A stretch of 64,000 nt of DNA from Larkinella humicola (GTDB lineage Bacteria > Bacteroidota > Bacteroidia > Cytophagales > Spirosomataceae). The notes below the pieces were generated by a model. That model was not told where the DNA came from, ran no database searches, and worked only from the letters and a program-made list of their open reading frames with translations. A program made the position numbers and the translations under genes. Positions 1 to 8,811 of the stretch are shown here, one piece after another. The stretch is taken from assembly GCF_008727875.1 (NCBI RefSeq), contig NZ_VTWS01000003.1:310001-374000 (forward strand). Reading direction: 5' to 3'. Every line of letters starts with the position of its first letter. Position 1 is the stretch's first letter.

Positions 1-3000
1 CGGTTGCAGCCTATCGATACCCAGCTGGCCGATCTTCACCAGCAGGTCACGGATCAGCCCGACCTGGACGTCGATGCGAAACAACGCATCTTCAATCAGG
101 TCGACAAGCTGGAAACCGACCGGAACAAGGAACTGGAAGTGGTGCTGCTCGATATTCTCCCCCAGGCATTTGCGGTCGTGAAAGAGACCGCCAAACGGCT
201 GAAAGAAAACGAACAACTGGAAGTAACGGCCACGGAGTTCGACCGTGAATTTGCCACCCGCAAAAAACACATCACCATTCAGGGCGACAAAGCCTACTGG
301 GCCAATAGCTGGGATGCGGCCGGAACGCTCGTGAAGTGGGACATGGTTCACTACGATGTGCAGATCATCGGGGGGACGGTTTTGCACCAGGGGAAAATTT
401 CGGAAATGGCCACCGGGGAAGGAAAAACGCTGGTCGCTACCTTCCCGGCTTATCTAAACGCCCTCGCCGGACGCGGAGTACACATCGTAACGGTTAACGA
501 TTACCTGGCCAAACGTGACTCCGAGTGGATGGCGCCCCTGTTCGAATTCCACGGCATGCGCGTCGATTGCATCGATAAACACCAACCCAATTCTTTTTCG
601 CGGAAACAAGCCTATCTGGCTGATATTACGTACGGTACCAACAACGAATTTGGCTTCGATTACCTGCGCGACAACATGGCACGCGGTACTGACGAGCTGG
701 TTCAGCGCAAACACCATTACGCGATGGTCGATGAGGTCGATTCGGTGTTGATCGATGACGCCCGGACGCCGTTGATTATTTCCGGCCCGGTGCCGCGCGG
801 TGACGAACAGGATTTTGCCGAACTCAAACCGCGTGTGTCCCGCGTGGCCGAGGTGCAGCGGAAACTGGTACAGGACTTTTTGAACGAAGCGAAGAAGAAA
901 ATTGCCGCCGGCGACGAAAAAGAAGGCGGTCTGGCCCTCTTCCGCGCCCACCGGGGTCTGCCCAAATACAAACCGCTGATCAAATACCTCAGCGAAACTG
1001 GTATCAAGGCGGTTTTGCAGAAAACCGAGTCAATTTACCTGGCTGAAAACCAGAAATTGATGCCCGAAGCGGATAAACCGTTGTATTTCACGATCGACGA
1101 ACGGCACAATAGCATCGACCTGACAGAAAAAGGCATCGATTACATCACCGGTTCCGGCGAAGATCCGAACTTCTTCATCCTGCCCGACTTATCGATCGAT
1201 ATTAACAACATCGAGAAAAGCACGGAACTGGACGAGAAGGAAAAAATTCTCCACAAAGAAGCCCTGATTCGCGATTATTCGGTCAAAACCCAGCGGATCA
1301 ATACCGTCAACCAGTTGCTGAAAGCATACAGTCTGTTTGAAATCAACGTCGATTACGTCATCATGGATGGCAAAATCAAGATTGTCGATGAGCAGACGGG
1401 CCGGATCATGGAAGGACGCCGGTGGTCAGACGGTTTACACCAGGCCGTTGAAGCCAAGGAAGGCGTGAAAGTAGAAGACGCTACCCAGACCTACGCGACG
1501 GTTACGCTCCAGAATTACTTCCGGATGTATCACAAGCTGGCCGGGATGACCGGTACGGCCGAAACCGAAGCGTCGGAATTCTGGACGATCTACAAACTGG
1601 ACGTGGTCGTGATTCCGACGAACCGGAACATCGTTCGGAAAGATGAAGAAGATAAAGTCTACCGTTCGGTTCGGGAAAAATACAACGCGGTGGTCGATGA
1701 GATCGTCACGCTCGTTGAAAAAGGCCGCCCGGTGCTGGTCGGAACGACCTCGGTTGAAAACTCGGAGTTATTAAGCCGGATGCTGTCGCTGCGCAAAATT
1801 GCACACCAGGTTCTGAACGCCAAGCAACACCAGCGGGAAGCCGAAATCGTGGCCGAAGCCGGAAAACCGGGTACCGTAACGATTGCTACCAACATGGCCG
1901 GTCGGGGTACGGACATCAAGCTGACGCCGGAGTCTCGCGCAGCAGGCGGTTTGGCCATCGTCGGTACGGAACGGCACGAATCCCGGCGCGTCGACCGTCA
2001 GTTGCGCGGTCGGTCGGGTCGTCAGGGCGATCCCGGAACCACGCAGTTCTTTGTGTCGCTGGAAGACAGCCTGATGCGGCTTTTCGGCTCCGACCGGATT
2101 GCCAAGGTGATGGACCGGATGGGTCTGGAAGAAGGCGAAGTGATTCAACACTCGATGATTACGAAGTCCATCGAACGGGCGCAGAAGAAAGTTGAAGAAA
2201 ATAACTTCGGGATTCGGAAGCGGTTGCTGGAATACGATGACGTGATGAACTACCAACGTGAGGCCATCTACAAACGCCGTCGGAACGCCCTGTTTGGCGA
2301 CCGGCTGGCGCTGGACATTGCCAACACGATGTATGACGTCTGCGAAGATCTGGCCAACAACACCGAAGGCAACTACGACGAACTGGCCCTGCAAACACTG
2401 ACGGCACTCGGTTTTGAGATCAGCATGAGCCGCGAAGAGTTCATCCGGCTGAAACCGAAGGACCTGGCACAGAAGCTATACGAAGAAGCCGACAAGCACT
2501 ACCACGAAAAAAACAACGCCATTCGGCAGAAAGCACAGCCGGTTCTACAATCCATTCTGGCCGAGCGGGGTGCCACCATTCAGGACATTGTGGTGCCTTT
2601 CTCCGACGGTCTGCGCGAACTGACGGTGGTCAACAACCTCCGCCGAACCGTTGAAACGGAAGGTCGCGAGCTGATCACGGAAATGGAAAAAGCGGTTTCG
2701 CTGTCCATCATCGATCAGGAATGGAAAGAACACCTGCGCGAAATGGACGACCTGAAGCAGTCGGTACAGAACGCGGTTTTTGAACAGAAAGACCCGTTGC
2801 TGGTCTATAAATTTGAGTCGGTCGAGTTGTTCAAGCGGTTTTTGAGCAAAGTCAATTTCGACACAATCAGTTTCCTGACGAAAACTGACATTCCGGGTCA
2901 GGAAGCCGAAGAGGTGCAGCAGGAAGTGCGGCAGGCGCCCAAAAATCCGCGTCCGGAACCGCAGCCGGAACTGCACACCAACAAGGAAGAGCACGAAGAA

Positions 3001-3198
3001 CCCGTAGCGGGCGGCCCCGAGGAATACGCCCGCAAGATGGCGACGGCGGAGAAACAGGCGCCGGTTCGGGCCGTCAAAATTGCCAACCGCAACGAGAAAG
3101 TGAGCGTTCAGTACATGGACGGCACCATCAAGCGGGATGTCAAATACAAGGTGGTCGAAAACGACGTGCAAAGCGGCCGGGCGGTTTTGATTGAGTAA
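1..3198 (+). CDS. secA: Preprotein translocase ATPase SecA (5' end cut by window)
   Basis: SecA is the ATPase motor that drives unfolded preproteins through the SecYEG channel. The reading frame is open to the left edge, and the first visible residues lie inside the N-terminal helicase region, so the true start is upstream (family members are about 1,110 residues; about 1,064 are visible). Seen: the nucleotide-binding motif MATGEGKT near residue 140, DEVDSVLIDDART (DEAD-box position) near 245, TGTAETEASEF, the second RecA-like domain with NMAGRGTDIKL and GRSGRQGDPG, and the helical scaffold/wing region. The C-terminus is a charged linker ending in a short tail (VSVQYMDGT...) and has no zinc-binding CxCxSGKK motif. 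A 28-bp-stem hairpin follows the stop. Confidence 0.97.
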   Translation, partial: RLQPIDTQLADLHQQVTDQPDLDVDAKQRIFNQVDKLETDRNKELEVVLLDILPQAFAVVKETAKRLKENEQLEVTATEFDREFATRKKHITIQGDKAYWANSWDAAGTLVKWDMVHYDVQIIGGTVLHQGKISEMATGEGKTLVATFPAYLNALAGRGVHIVTVNDYLAKRDSEWMAPLFEFHGMRVDCIDKHQPNSFSRKQAYLADITYGTNNEFGFDYLRDNMARGTDELVQRKHHYAMVDEVDSVLIDDARTPLIISGPVPRGDEQDFAELKPRVSRVAEVQRKLVQDFLNEAKKKIAAGDEKEGGLALFRAHRGLPKYKPLIKYLSETGIKAVLQKTESIYLAENQKLMPEADKPLYFTIDERHNSIDLTEKGIDYITGSGEDPNFFILPDLSIDINNIEKSTELDEKEKILHKEALIRDYSVKTQRINTVNQLLKAYSLFEINVDYVIMDGKIKIVDEQTGRIMEGRRWSDGLHQAVEAKEGVKVEDATQTYATVTLQNYFRMYHKLAGMTGTAETEASEFWTIYKLDVVVIPTNRNIVRKDEEDKVYRSVREKYNAVVDEIVTLVEKGRPVLVGTTSVENSELLSRMLSLRKIAHQVLNAKQHQREAEIVAEAGKPGTVTIATNMAGRGTDIKLTPESRAAGGLAIVGTERHESRRVDRQLRGRSGRQGDPGTTQFFVSLEDSLMRLFGSDRIAKVMDRMGLEEGEVIQHSMITKSIERAQKKVEENNFGIRKRLLEYDDVMNYQREAIYKRRRNALFGDRLALDIANTMYDVCEDLANNTEGNYDELALQTLTALGFEISMSREEFIRLKPKDLAQKLYEEADKHYHEKNNAIRQKAQPVLQSILAERGATIQDIVVPFSDGLRELTVVNNLRRTVETEGRELITEMEKAVSLSIIDQEWKEHLREMDDLKQSVQNAVFEQKDPLLVYKFESVELFKRFLSKVNFDTISFLTKTDIPGQEAEEVQQEVRQAPKNPRPEPQPELHTNKEEHEEPVAGGPEEYARKMATAEKQAPVRAVKIANRNEKVSVQYMDGTIKRDVKYKVVENDVQSGRAVLIE

Positions 3199-3212
3199 AC
3201 GTTTACGGTTTT

Positions 3213-3278
3213 CAGTTTACGGTTTTCAGTGGCTGACGCATTCATAAACGTGCGTCAGCCACTGAAAACCGTAAACTG
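3213..3278. repeat. Long perfect hairpin after secA
   Basis: Two perfectly complementary 28-nt arms (3213-3240 and 3251-3278) flank a 10-nt loop. The apex of the stem is TGGCTGACGCA/TGCGTCAGCCA, the same apex as the hairpin at 42597-42665. The lower arm is made of CAGTTTACGG-type sequence, which is also repeated in tandem just outside the stem (3199-3212 and 3279-3306). It lies between two plus-strand genes and could act as a terminator or as a mobile palindromic repeat. Confidence 0.9.
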
Positions 3279-3306
3279 GAAACTGAATACCGTAAATCTG
3301 AAAACC

Positions 3307-3888
3307 ATGTTAGCCCAGCCAAAACCGTATTGCACACCGGAAAACTATCTTGAACTTGAGCGCAAAGCCGCATACAAGAGCGAATATTTCAAAGGTGAGA
3401 TAGTCGCGATGGCAGGTGCATCCCGCAATCACAATCGGATTAAGGAAAATCTGTCGATTGGAATAGGTTCCTATTTGAAAGGAAAACGCTGTCAGAGTTT
3501 TTCATCTGACATGCGGCTTCATATTCCTTCAAATTCGCTGTATACATATCCTGATCTGGTCATTGTTTGTGGCGAACCGGAACTGCTGGATTCTACCTTT
3601 GATACGCTCTTGAATCCTACCATCCTCGTTGAAGTTTTGTCGGAAAGCACGAAGGACTACGACCGGGGCGGGAAATTCATGCTGTACCGCAACATCCCGA
3701 CTTTTCAGGAATACATTCTGGTCGACTCCGAACAGATTCGGGTAGAAGCCTAGTATAAACCGGAAAACGGCTTCTGGACGCTGCGGAAGGAAACCGGCGC
3801 GGTAGACGACTTTCTGACCATTCAAACGCTTGATTGGACCCTTTCGCTGCGGGACATTTACGAACAAACCGTTGGGTTGCTGAGTTGA
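3307..3888 (+). pseudogene. Uma2-family endonuclease gene with in-frame TAG
   Basis: The ATG at 3307 opens a Uma2-family (DUF820, PD-(D/E)XK fold) protein. The core is visible: [13 protein letters not shown], a [13 protein letters not shown] strand holding the acidic metal-binding residue, then the VEVLSES strand and a [13 protein letters not shown] region. A TAG at 3751-3753 stops the frame at 148 residues. The same frame continues without a frameshift for 44 further codons (YKPENGFWTLRKE... to DIYEQTVGLL) and ends at TGA 3886-3888, which matches the usual C-terminus of the family. The simplest reading is a nonsense mutation of a sense codon such as CAG. A truncated protein could still be made. 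Uma2 genes are often multicopy and their biological role is poorly known. Confidence 0.75.
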
Positions 3889-4077
3889 AATTACCGCAGG
3901 ACGCCCCATTTCAGGCCCAAATTCGTGTAGTTACAATAAATTTTTAAAATCTTTTACAAAAACAATAAAGAAAGAAAGATTTTGTAGTATTGTTCCAATT
4001 TTCAATACTACGCTTTCCCGGAAATACTTAATTTTCGGTGTGGAATCACTAAAGTTGATTCCCTTCTTTACTTTCGT

Positions 4078-5025
4078 ATGATGTATATTCATGCAGTTAG
4101 TCATTACTTTCCCAGCGAAGTAGTTGGCAACGAACACTTTACCCGGCTCAATGGATTATCGAGCGAGTGGATTACCGAACGTACCGGAATTCGGGAGCGT
4201 CGCAAAGCGGCACCCGACGAGAATACAAACACGATGGCCCTCGAAGCCGTCCGGCGGCTGTTCGACCAAACGGCGATTGACCCTTCTCAAATAGACCTCA
4301 TTGTAGGTGCGACCTATACGCCATACGATACCATCGTCACCCTGGCTCATGTTGTCCAGCACAATCTGGGAGTTCCCGATATTCCGGTTATTTCGGTATC
4401 GACGGCCTGCTCCTCGCTGATCAACGCCGTTGAGGTTGTTGAGGGTTATTTTGCAATGAATAAAGCGACGCTGGCCGTGGTGGTGGTTTCGGAACACAAT
4501 ACGGCTTACAACAACGAAACGGATACCGTATCGGGGCATTTGTGGGGCGATGGTGCAGCCGCTTTGCTGATCTCGAAAGAACGAATCAGCGACGAGGATA
4601 TGACAATCCACACCATCATTACGGGCGGAGCAGCCACCAGCGGCAAAGCAACGACCGGCGTGATGCTGAAACCGCTCGAACAGGGCGTCCTGATGCCCCA
4701 CGGTCGTGACGTCTTCATCAATGCATGTCTCTATATGCCCAAAGTCAGTTTACAGGTGCTGGAGAAACACAACCTGACCATTGACGATGTGGATTACCTG
4801 ATTCCACACCAGGCCAATCTTCGCATCAGCCTGAACGTCATCAATACCCTGAAACTCCCCGAAACAAAGCTGCTTTCCAACATTCAGAAGCTGGGGAATA
4901 CCGGCTGTGCGGGTTGCGCCATCGCCTTGTCCGAAAACCGGGCTCTTTTCAAGAAAGGGCAGAACATTGTGCTGACCGTCTTCGGAGGAGGCTACTCGTT
5001 CGGCGCCATGCTGGTGGAAGTGTAA
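4078..5025 (+). CDS. 3-oxoacyl-ACP synthase III (KAS III / FabH-like)
   Basis: KAS III enzymes condense an acyl-CoA primer with malonyl-ACP to start fatty acid synthesis; relatives serve secondary pathways. The protein has 315 residues, the normal length. The catalytic triad is visible: Cys111 in VSTACSS, His244 in PHQAN and Asn274 in GNTGCAG. The last motif differs from the common GNTSAAS, so an alternative primer or a branch outside core FabH is possible. The N-terminal ITERTGIRERR motif and the C-terminal GGGYSFGAML strand are typical. Two in-frame ATGs (4078 and 4081) are possible starts. A near-consensus box (TACTTTCG, 4069-4076) lies right before the ATG. The neighbours are not other fab genes. 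Confidence 0.9.
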   Translation: MMYIHAVSHYFPSEVVGNEHFTRLNGLSSEWITERTGIRERRKAAPDENTNTMALEAVRRLFDQTAIDPSQIDLIVGATYTPYDTIVTLAHVVQHNLGVPDIPVISVSTACSSLINAVEVVEGYFAMNKATLAVVVVSEHNTAYNNETDTVSGHLWGDGAAALLISKERISDEDMTIHTIITGGAATSGKATTGVMLKPLEQGVLMPHGRDVFINACLYMPKVSLQVLEKHNLTIDDVDYLIPHQANLRISLNVINTLKLPETKLLSNIQKLGNTGCAGCAIALSENRALFKKGQNIVLTVFGGGYSFGAMLVEV

Positions 5026-5031
5026 TACAGC

Positions 5032-5120
5032 AATGATGAATTATAAATGATGAACGATGAATGGAAAAGAGGCTAACATCTAATTTTCCATTCATCGTTC
5101 ATCATTTATAATTCATCATT
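5032..5120. repeat. Long perfect hairpin between convergent genes (ATGATGAA-type arms)
   Basis: Perfect 37-nt arms (5032-5068 and 5084-5120) with a 15-nt loop separate fabH (+) from the M1 peptidase gene (-). The outer 31 nt of the arm is the same sequence as the hairpin at 23843-23919, except for three positions, each with a compensating change in the opposite arm. The position suggests bidirectional termination, but there is no run of T after the stem. Confidence 0.9.
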
Positions 5121-5127
5121 CCATCTC

Positions 5128-7101
5128 TCAATTCGCCGTTGAAGACGAGGGAGCCGAGGTGTTTTTCCAGGTATTGTTCCGTGGATTAATATCCGGCAGT
5201 TGCTCATCGGGGTCAATGGTCACCGAGCGAATGGGCGTCGTAGTCGGTTGTTTGAAACTCCAGGTACCACCGCGCTGCCAGATTTCGACCGGCAGATTGA
5301 CCCGTGTTTTCTTTCCGCCCACTTCTTCTACTTCAATAATAACCGGCATAGCCCATTTTTCCAGGTTTTCGATGGTGATCACCGAGCCTTTCTGCGGGTC
5401 CTGCTCCACATACCGGACGTCTTTCACCGACTGGTCCAGCTTCCAGTTTTCGTAAAAATACCCGCGCCAGAACCAGCCCAAATCTTCGCCGGACGCATCC
5501 TCCATGGTTCGGAAAAAATCATAGGGTGTCGGGTGCTTGAAGGCCCAGCGGTGTACGTAGGTTTTAAAAGCATAATCGAAACGCTTCGGCCCCAGCACCA
5601 CATCGCGCAGCAGTTTCAGGCCCATTCCCGGTTTATAATACCCCATAATGCCCAGACTCATCGGTTGCAGTACATCGGGCGTGGTCATAATCGGCTCGTC
5701 GATGTTGAACAAAGCCGGCGCAATGTCGTGCATCGTTCCTTTCGGGCGGTTGTATTCCCCCTTGTTGAATTTCTCAGTGGAAAGCATGTTGATGAAGGTA
5801 TCGAACCCTTCGTCCATCCAGGCAAACTTCCGCTCGTTGTTGCCCACGATCATCGGAAACCAGTTGTGCCCGAATTCGTGGTCGGTAACACCCCAGAGGG
5901 CATCTTTCCGGTCGCGCCGGTCGCAGAAAACAATACCGGGGTATTCCATTCCGCCCACGATTCCGGCGACGTTGGTGGCCACCGGATACGAGTACTCGAA
6001 GAGGTAATCCGAATAAAATTCGATACAGCCTTTGACGTATTCCGTCGAACGGTTCCAGGAATCGTCGGTGGCGCTTTCGGCGGGGTAAACCGACATGGCC
6101 AGGGCTTTTTTCCCACTCGGCAGATTGATCCGGGCGGCATCCCACACAAACGCCTTTGAGGTTGCCCAGGCTACATCCCGGGCGTTCTGGCAGCGGAACC
6201 GCCACGTCAGACGACCCGTTTGCTTCGGTCGGCTTTGCGGATTAGTCACCTCGTCTTTTGCACGCAGCAAGACGGTTTTATCACTGTTCCGGGCCTGCGC
6301 CAGCCGTCGCTGCTGATCGGACGTCAGCACTTCCTGCGCGTTCAGCAACTCGCCGGAACCCACCACGATGTGATTCCACGGCACGTCGATGGCGTATTCG
6401 TAATCGCCATACTCCAGGTAGAATTCTCCCGCTCCGAGGTAGGGTAGCACATTCCAGCCTTCAATGTCGTCATACACGCACATCCGCGGATACCACTGCG
6501 CCATTTCGTAAATCAACCCATTGCGGGTCGGCTGGGTGCCCATGCGGTCGGAACCATAGGCCGGAATTTTGAAAGAGTACTCAATTTTGATTTTCACCAC
6601 ATCACCACCGGGTTTCAGCGGTTCGGCCAGCCGCACCTGCATCCGCGTGTCGGTAATCAGGTAATCCACGGTTTTGGTTTTTCCCTGATCGATTGTGACA
6701 GACTGAATGGCATACCCGCCGGAAAACCCCGCATTTCCGTAGCGACCACCGCGCAAGGGCGTCGTTTTGGCGGCCCGGGAAGAGTCGGAGAATGCGTTCT
6801 GATCGAGCTGAAGCCAGAGGAACGGCAGCGCTTCGGGGCTGTTGTTTTTGTAGGTGATTTCGACGTCCCCACTCAGGACGTTTTTCTCGTCGTCCAGACG
6901 AACGTTGATTTTGTAATCGGCCCGGTTTTGCCAGTAGCGCGGACCGGGAGCCCCACTTCCTGCCCGGTAATCGTTTCCGGGCTGCATGTTGAATAGCGGA
7001 TGAAAGAGTTCGTGGGCGTCGTAACTTGAACTTGTTTTCGACTGCGCCCGGACTTCTGCGACCGAAACCAGGATACCAATAAAAAAAAGGAGTTTATTCA
7101 T
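5128..7101 (-). CDS. M1-family zinc metallopeptidase, exported
   Basis: A gluzincin aminopeptidase-type enzyme of 657 residues. A signal peptide covers about residues 1-20 ([16 protein letters not shown]). The N-terminal beta domain leads to a GGMEYP motif, the counterpart of the GxMEN substrate-binding motif. The zinc site is H408-E409-F-G-H412 followed, after 18 residues, by Glu431 in WMDEGF, which is the exact HExxH-18x-E spacing. The C-terminal part has the basic, proline-rich strand expected of periplasmic Bacteroidota M1 peptidases. It probably trims peptides in the periplasm or at the outer membrane. Its substrate cannot be deduced. It is monocistronic by layout, lying 33 bp downstream of the 7135-8811 gene on the same strand. 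Confidence 0.92.
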   Translation of the reverse strand: MNKLLFFIGILVSVAEVRAQSKTSSSYDAHELFHPLFNMQPGNDYRAGSGAPGPRYWQNRADYKINVRLDDEKNVLSGDVEITYKNNSPEALPFLWLQLDQNAFSDSSRAAKTTPLRGGRYGNAGFSGGYAIQSVTIDQGKTKTVDYLITDTRMQVRLAEPLKPGGDVVKIKIEYSFKIPAYGSDRMGTQPTRNGLIYEMAQWYPRMCVYDDIEGWNVLPYLGAGEFYLEYGDYEYAIDVPWNHIVVGSGELLNAQEVLTSDQQRRLAQARNSDKTVLLRAKDEVTNPQSRPKQTGRLTWRFRCQNARDVAWATSKAFVWDAARINLPSGKKALAMSVYPAESATDDSWNRSTEYVKGCIEFYSDYLFEYSYPVATNVAGIVGGMEYPGIVFCDRRDRKDALWGVTDHEFGHNWFPMIVGNNERKFAWMDEGFDTFINMLSTEKFNKGEYNRPKGTMHDIAPALFNIDEPIMTTPDVLQPMSLGIMGYYKPGMGLKLLRDVVLGPKRFDYAFKTYVHRWAFKHPTPYDFFRTMEDASGEDLGWFWRGYFYENWKLDQSVKDVRYVEQDPQKGSVITIENLEKWAMPVIIEVEEVGGKKTRVNLPVEIWQRGGTWSFKQPTTTPIRSVTIDPDEQLPDINPRNNTWKNTSAPSSSTAN

Positions 7102-7134
7102 GAAGTTGATGTGAATGCGTTACGCGCTTTGATT

Positions 7135-8811
7135 TTAATTGCCCAATAAGGCCGAAACCGTCGGTGGTTTCGACAAGAGTTCCGGCCGAACCAGCAAATA
7201 GCTGCCGGGCTCCGGGGCTTCCAGGCGAACAAACTGACTCGCATCCCCACCTGACATAAAGGCGGCAAAACCACGATCACCGGCAAAATACGTTTGCATG
7301 TCTTTTGTCATCAGGATGAAATTGACGTTCTGCTCCGTTAGAAAACGTCCGAAGTCGGTATTTGGTTGGTAAAATTCGACCGGAACCCAGCGCGGTTTCT
7401 GTTCCTGACTATACAAGAATACCCGATACCAGTCCCGTTCCAATGACGATACCGGCCCGTTAATGGAAAGCGCCTGAATAAACCGGATGTTATCAGCTAC
7501 CGGCGTAGGGCGAAGTTCCTTCTGCTGCTGGGCAGTCTGGTAAATCACCCAGATCATCATCAGGCTCGCCAGGCTCGCCAACCAGGCCGACGACTGAGCA
7601 ATGCGTAATTTGACGTATCCCAACAAAAAAGCGACGATGATAATCAGTCCAAAGGCGTGGAAATACAGGTAATGACTTCGCGGAAAAACCAGCACCACGG
7701 ACGCCATAGAAGGGAAAAGCAAAATAAAAAGGGCCAGTTCTTTGCTGTTCAGCCGGATGGACTTAGTGACCAGTCGTCGGAACGTCCCCGACAAATCGAG
7801 CAAACCGAATACCACAACGACCAGCAAGCCCAATAACCACCATTTTCGGTAAGGCGAGCTCAGGTTCATTAAGGGTGTTTTGAAAAACAGATCGCTCAAA
7901 ATCCGAAATTCCGCCTTCGCGGTGTTGGCGATGTTGGTCCAGAAGTGCCTCAAGACCAGGTCGGGATGGACAAAAAAAGCCGCACTCATCGACTTGACAT
8001 CCCTTCCGAACACATTCGCAACCAGTTTGAACTGGTCCGGAATTGGGATGTCGATGGGACGGTTGTTCCAGGTGTTGTAGTTGATGCTAAAGTGCTGAAC
8101 AAAGGCGTCGAAACTGCGATTAGTACCCTCCTCGCCCTGCGCTAATGGATTGCCAAAAAGCAATCGCATGGCAATTACCAGCACGGCGAAGCTTAAAAGA
8201 CCGGAAAACGAATTCAGGGTCAACTCCCGGTTACGGTATTTGCGGGGAAAATACGTTTCGATGGCTACCACAACCGCAGTCATCATGGAAATGTAAAACT
8301 CCGGGCGAACATAGGAACACACGAGAGCTGTTAAGGCTGTGATCAGCAGCACATTACGGGTCGACCATTCCCAGGCCTGCACCACGCACAAACCACCCAG
8401 AATCAGACAGAGCGTAAACGCCGAAATCCGGGGATCGAGCTGCACGTTCAGGGCTGAAAACTGAAAGCAGAGCGCGCAGAAAAGACTGACAATAAATCCC
8501 GACTTTCGCAGATAAAGGTATAAAAACAACAGGGACCCGGTCATGAGAATCAACAACCGCCAGTTCAGGTAAAACAAAACCAGGGTGTCATTGGTGAAGG
8601 CTTGCAAGGCTTTCAGCCAGGCTGCGTAAAATGATCCCCACTGCGCCAGATAGGGCGCGGGCGGAAAGGTGTAGGTCAGGCTGGAAGCCAGGTAGGTCAT
8701 TTCGTCGCCGAAGGTTACATCATACCGCAACGGCAGGTTGTGGGTAAGGGCCAAACCAAAACCAATCATCAGGAAGATCCCCGTTAAAGGCCACAGGAGT
8801 CGATTTTTCAT
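7135..8811 (-). CDS. Polytopic inner-membrane protein, GT-C-like
   Basis: A 558-residue protein with about ten to twelve hydrophobic segments. I chose the ATG at 8811 because it gives a clean N-terminal membrane segment (MKNRLLWPLTGIFLMIGFGL) and overlaps the stop of the upstream gene as ATGA. The first periplasmic loop carries an acidic GDEMTYLASSL stretch, reminiscent of the loop-1 Asp/Glu of GT-C glycosyltransferases and dolichyl-phosphate mannosyltransferase-like proteins. The C-terminal 130 residues form a soluble domain. The enzyme class is inference; no family signature is fully met. Coupling to a lactate/glycolate dehydrogenase-type gene is unusual for a glycosyltransferase. Confidence 0.75.
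   Translation of the reverse strand: MKNRLLWPLTGIFLMIGFGLALTHNLPLRYDVTFGDEMTYLASSLTYTFPPAPYLAQWGSFYAAWLKALQAFTNDTLVLFYLNWRLLILMTGSLLFLYLYLRKSGFIVSLFCALCFQFSALNVQLDPRISAFTLCLILGGLCVVQAWEWSTRNVLLITALTALVCSYVRPEFYISMMTAVVVAIETYFPRKYRNRELTLNSFSGLLSFAVLVIAMRLLFGNPLAQGEEGTNRSFDAFVQHFSINYNTWNNRPIDIPIPDQFKLVANVFGRDVKSMSAAFFVHPDLVLRHFWTNIANTAKAEFRILSDLFFKTPLMNLSSPYRKWWLLGLLVVVVFGLLDLSGTFRRLVTKSIRLNSKELALFILLFPSMASVVLVFPRSHYLYFHAFGLIIIVAFLLGYVKLRIAQSSAWLASLASLMMIWVIYQTAQQQKELRPTPVADNIRFIQALSINGPVSSLERDWYRVFLYSQEQKPRWVPVEFYQPNTDFGRFLTEQNVNFILMTKDMQTYFAGDRGFAAFMSGGDASQFVRLEAPEPGSYLLVRPELLSKPPTVSALLGN

Noticed and set aside
3931-4137. A 68-codon minus-strand frame upstream of fabH
   Set aside because: It overlaps the AT-rich promoter region and the fabH start, and it has no motif.
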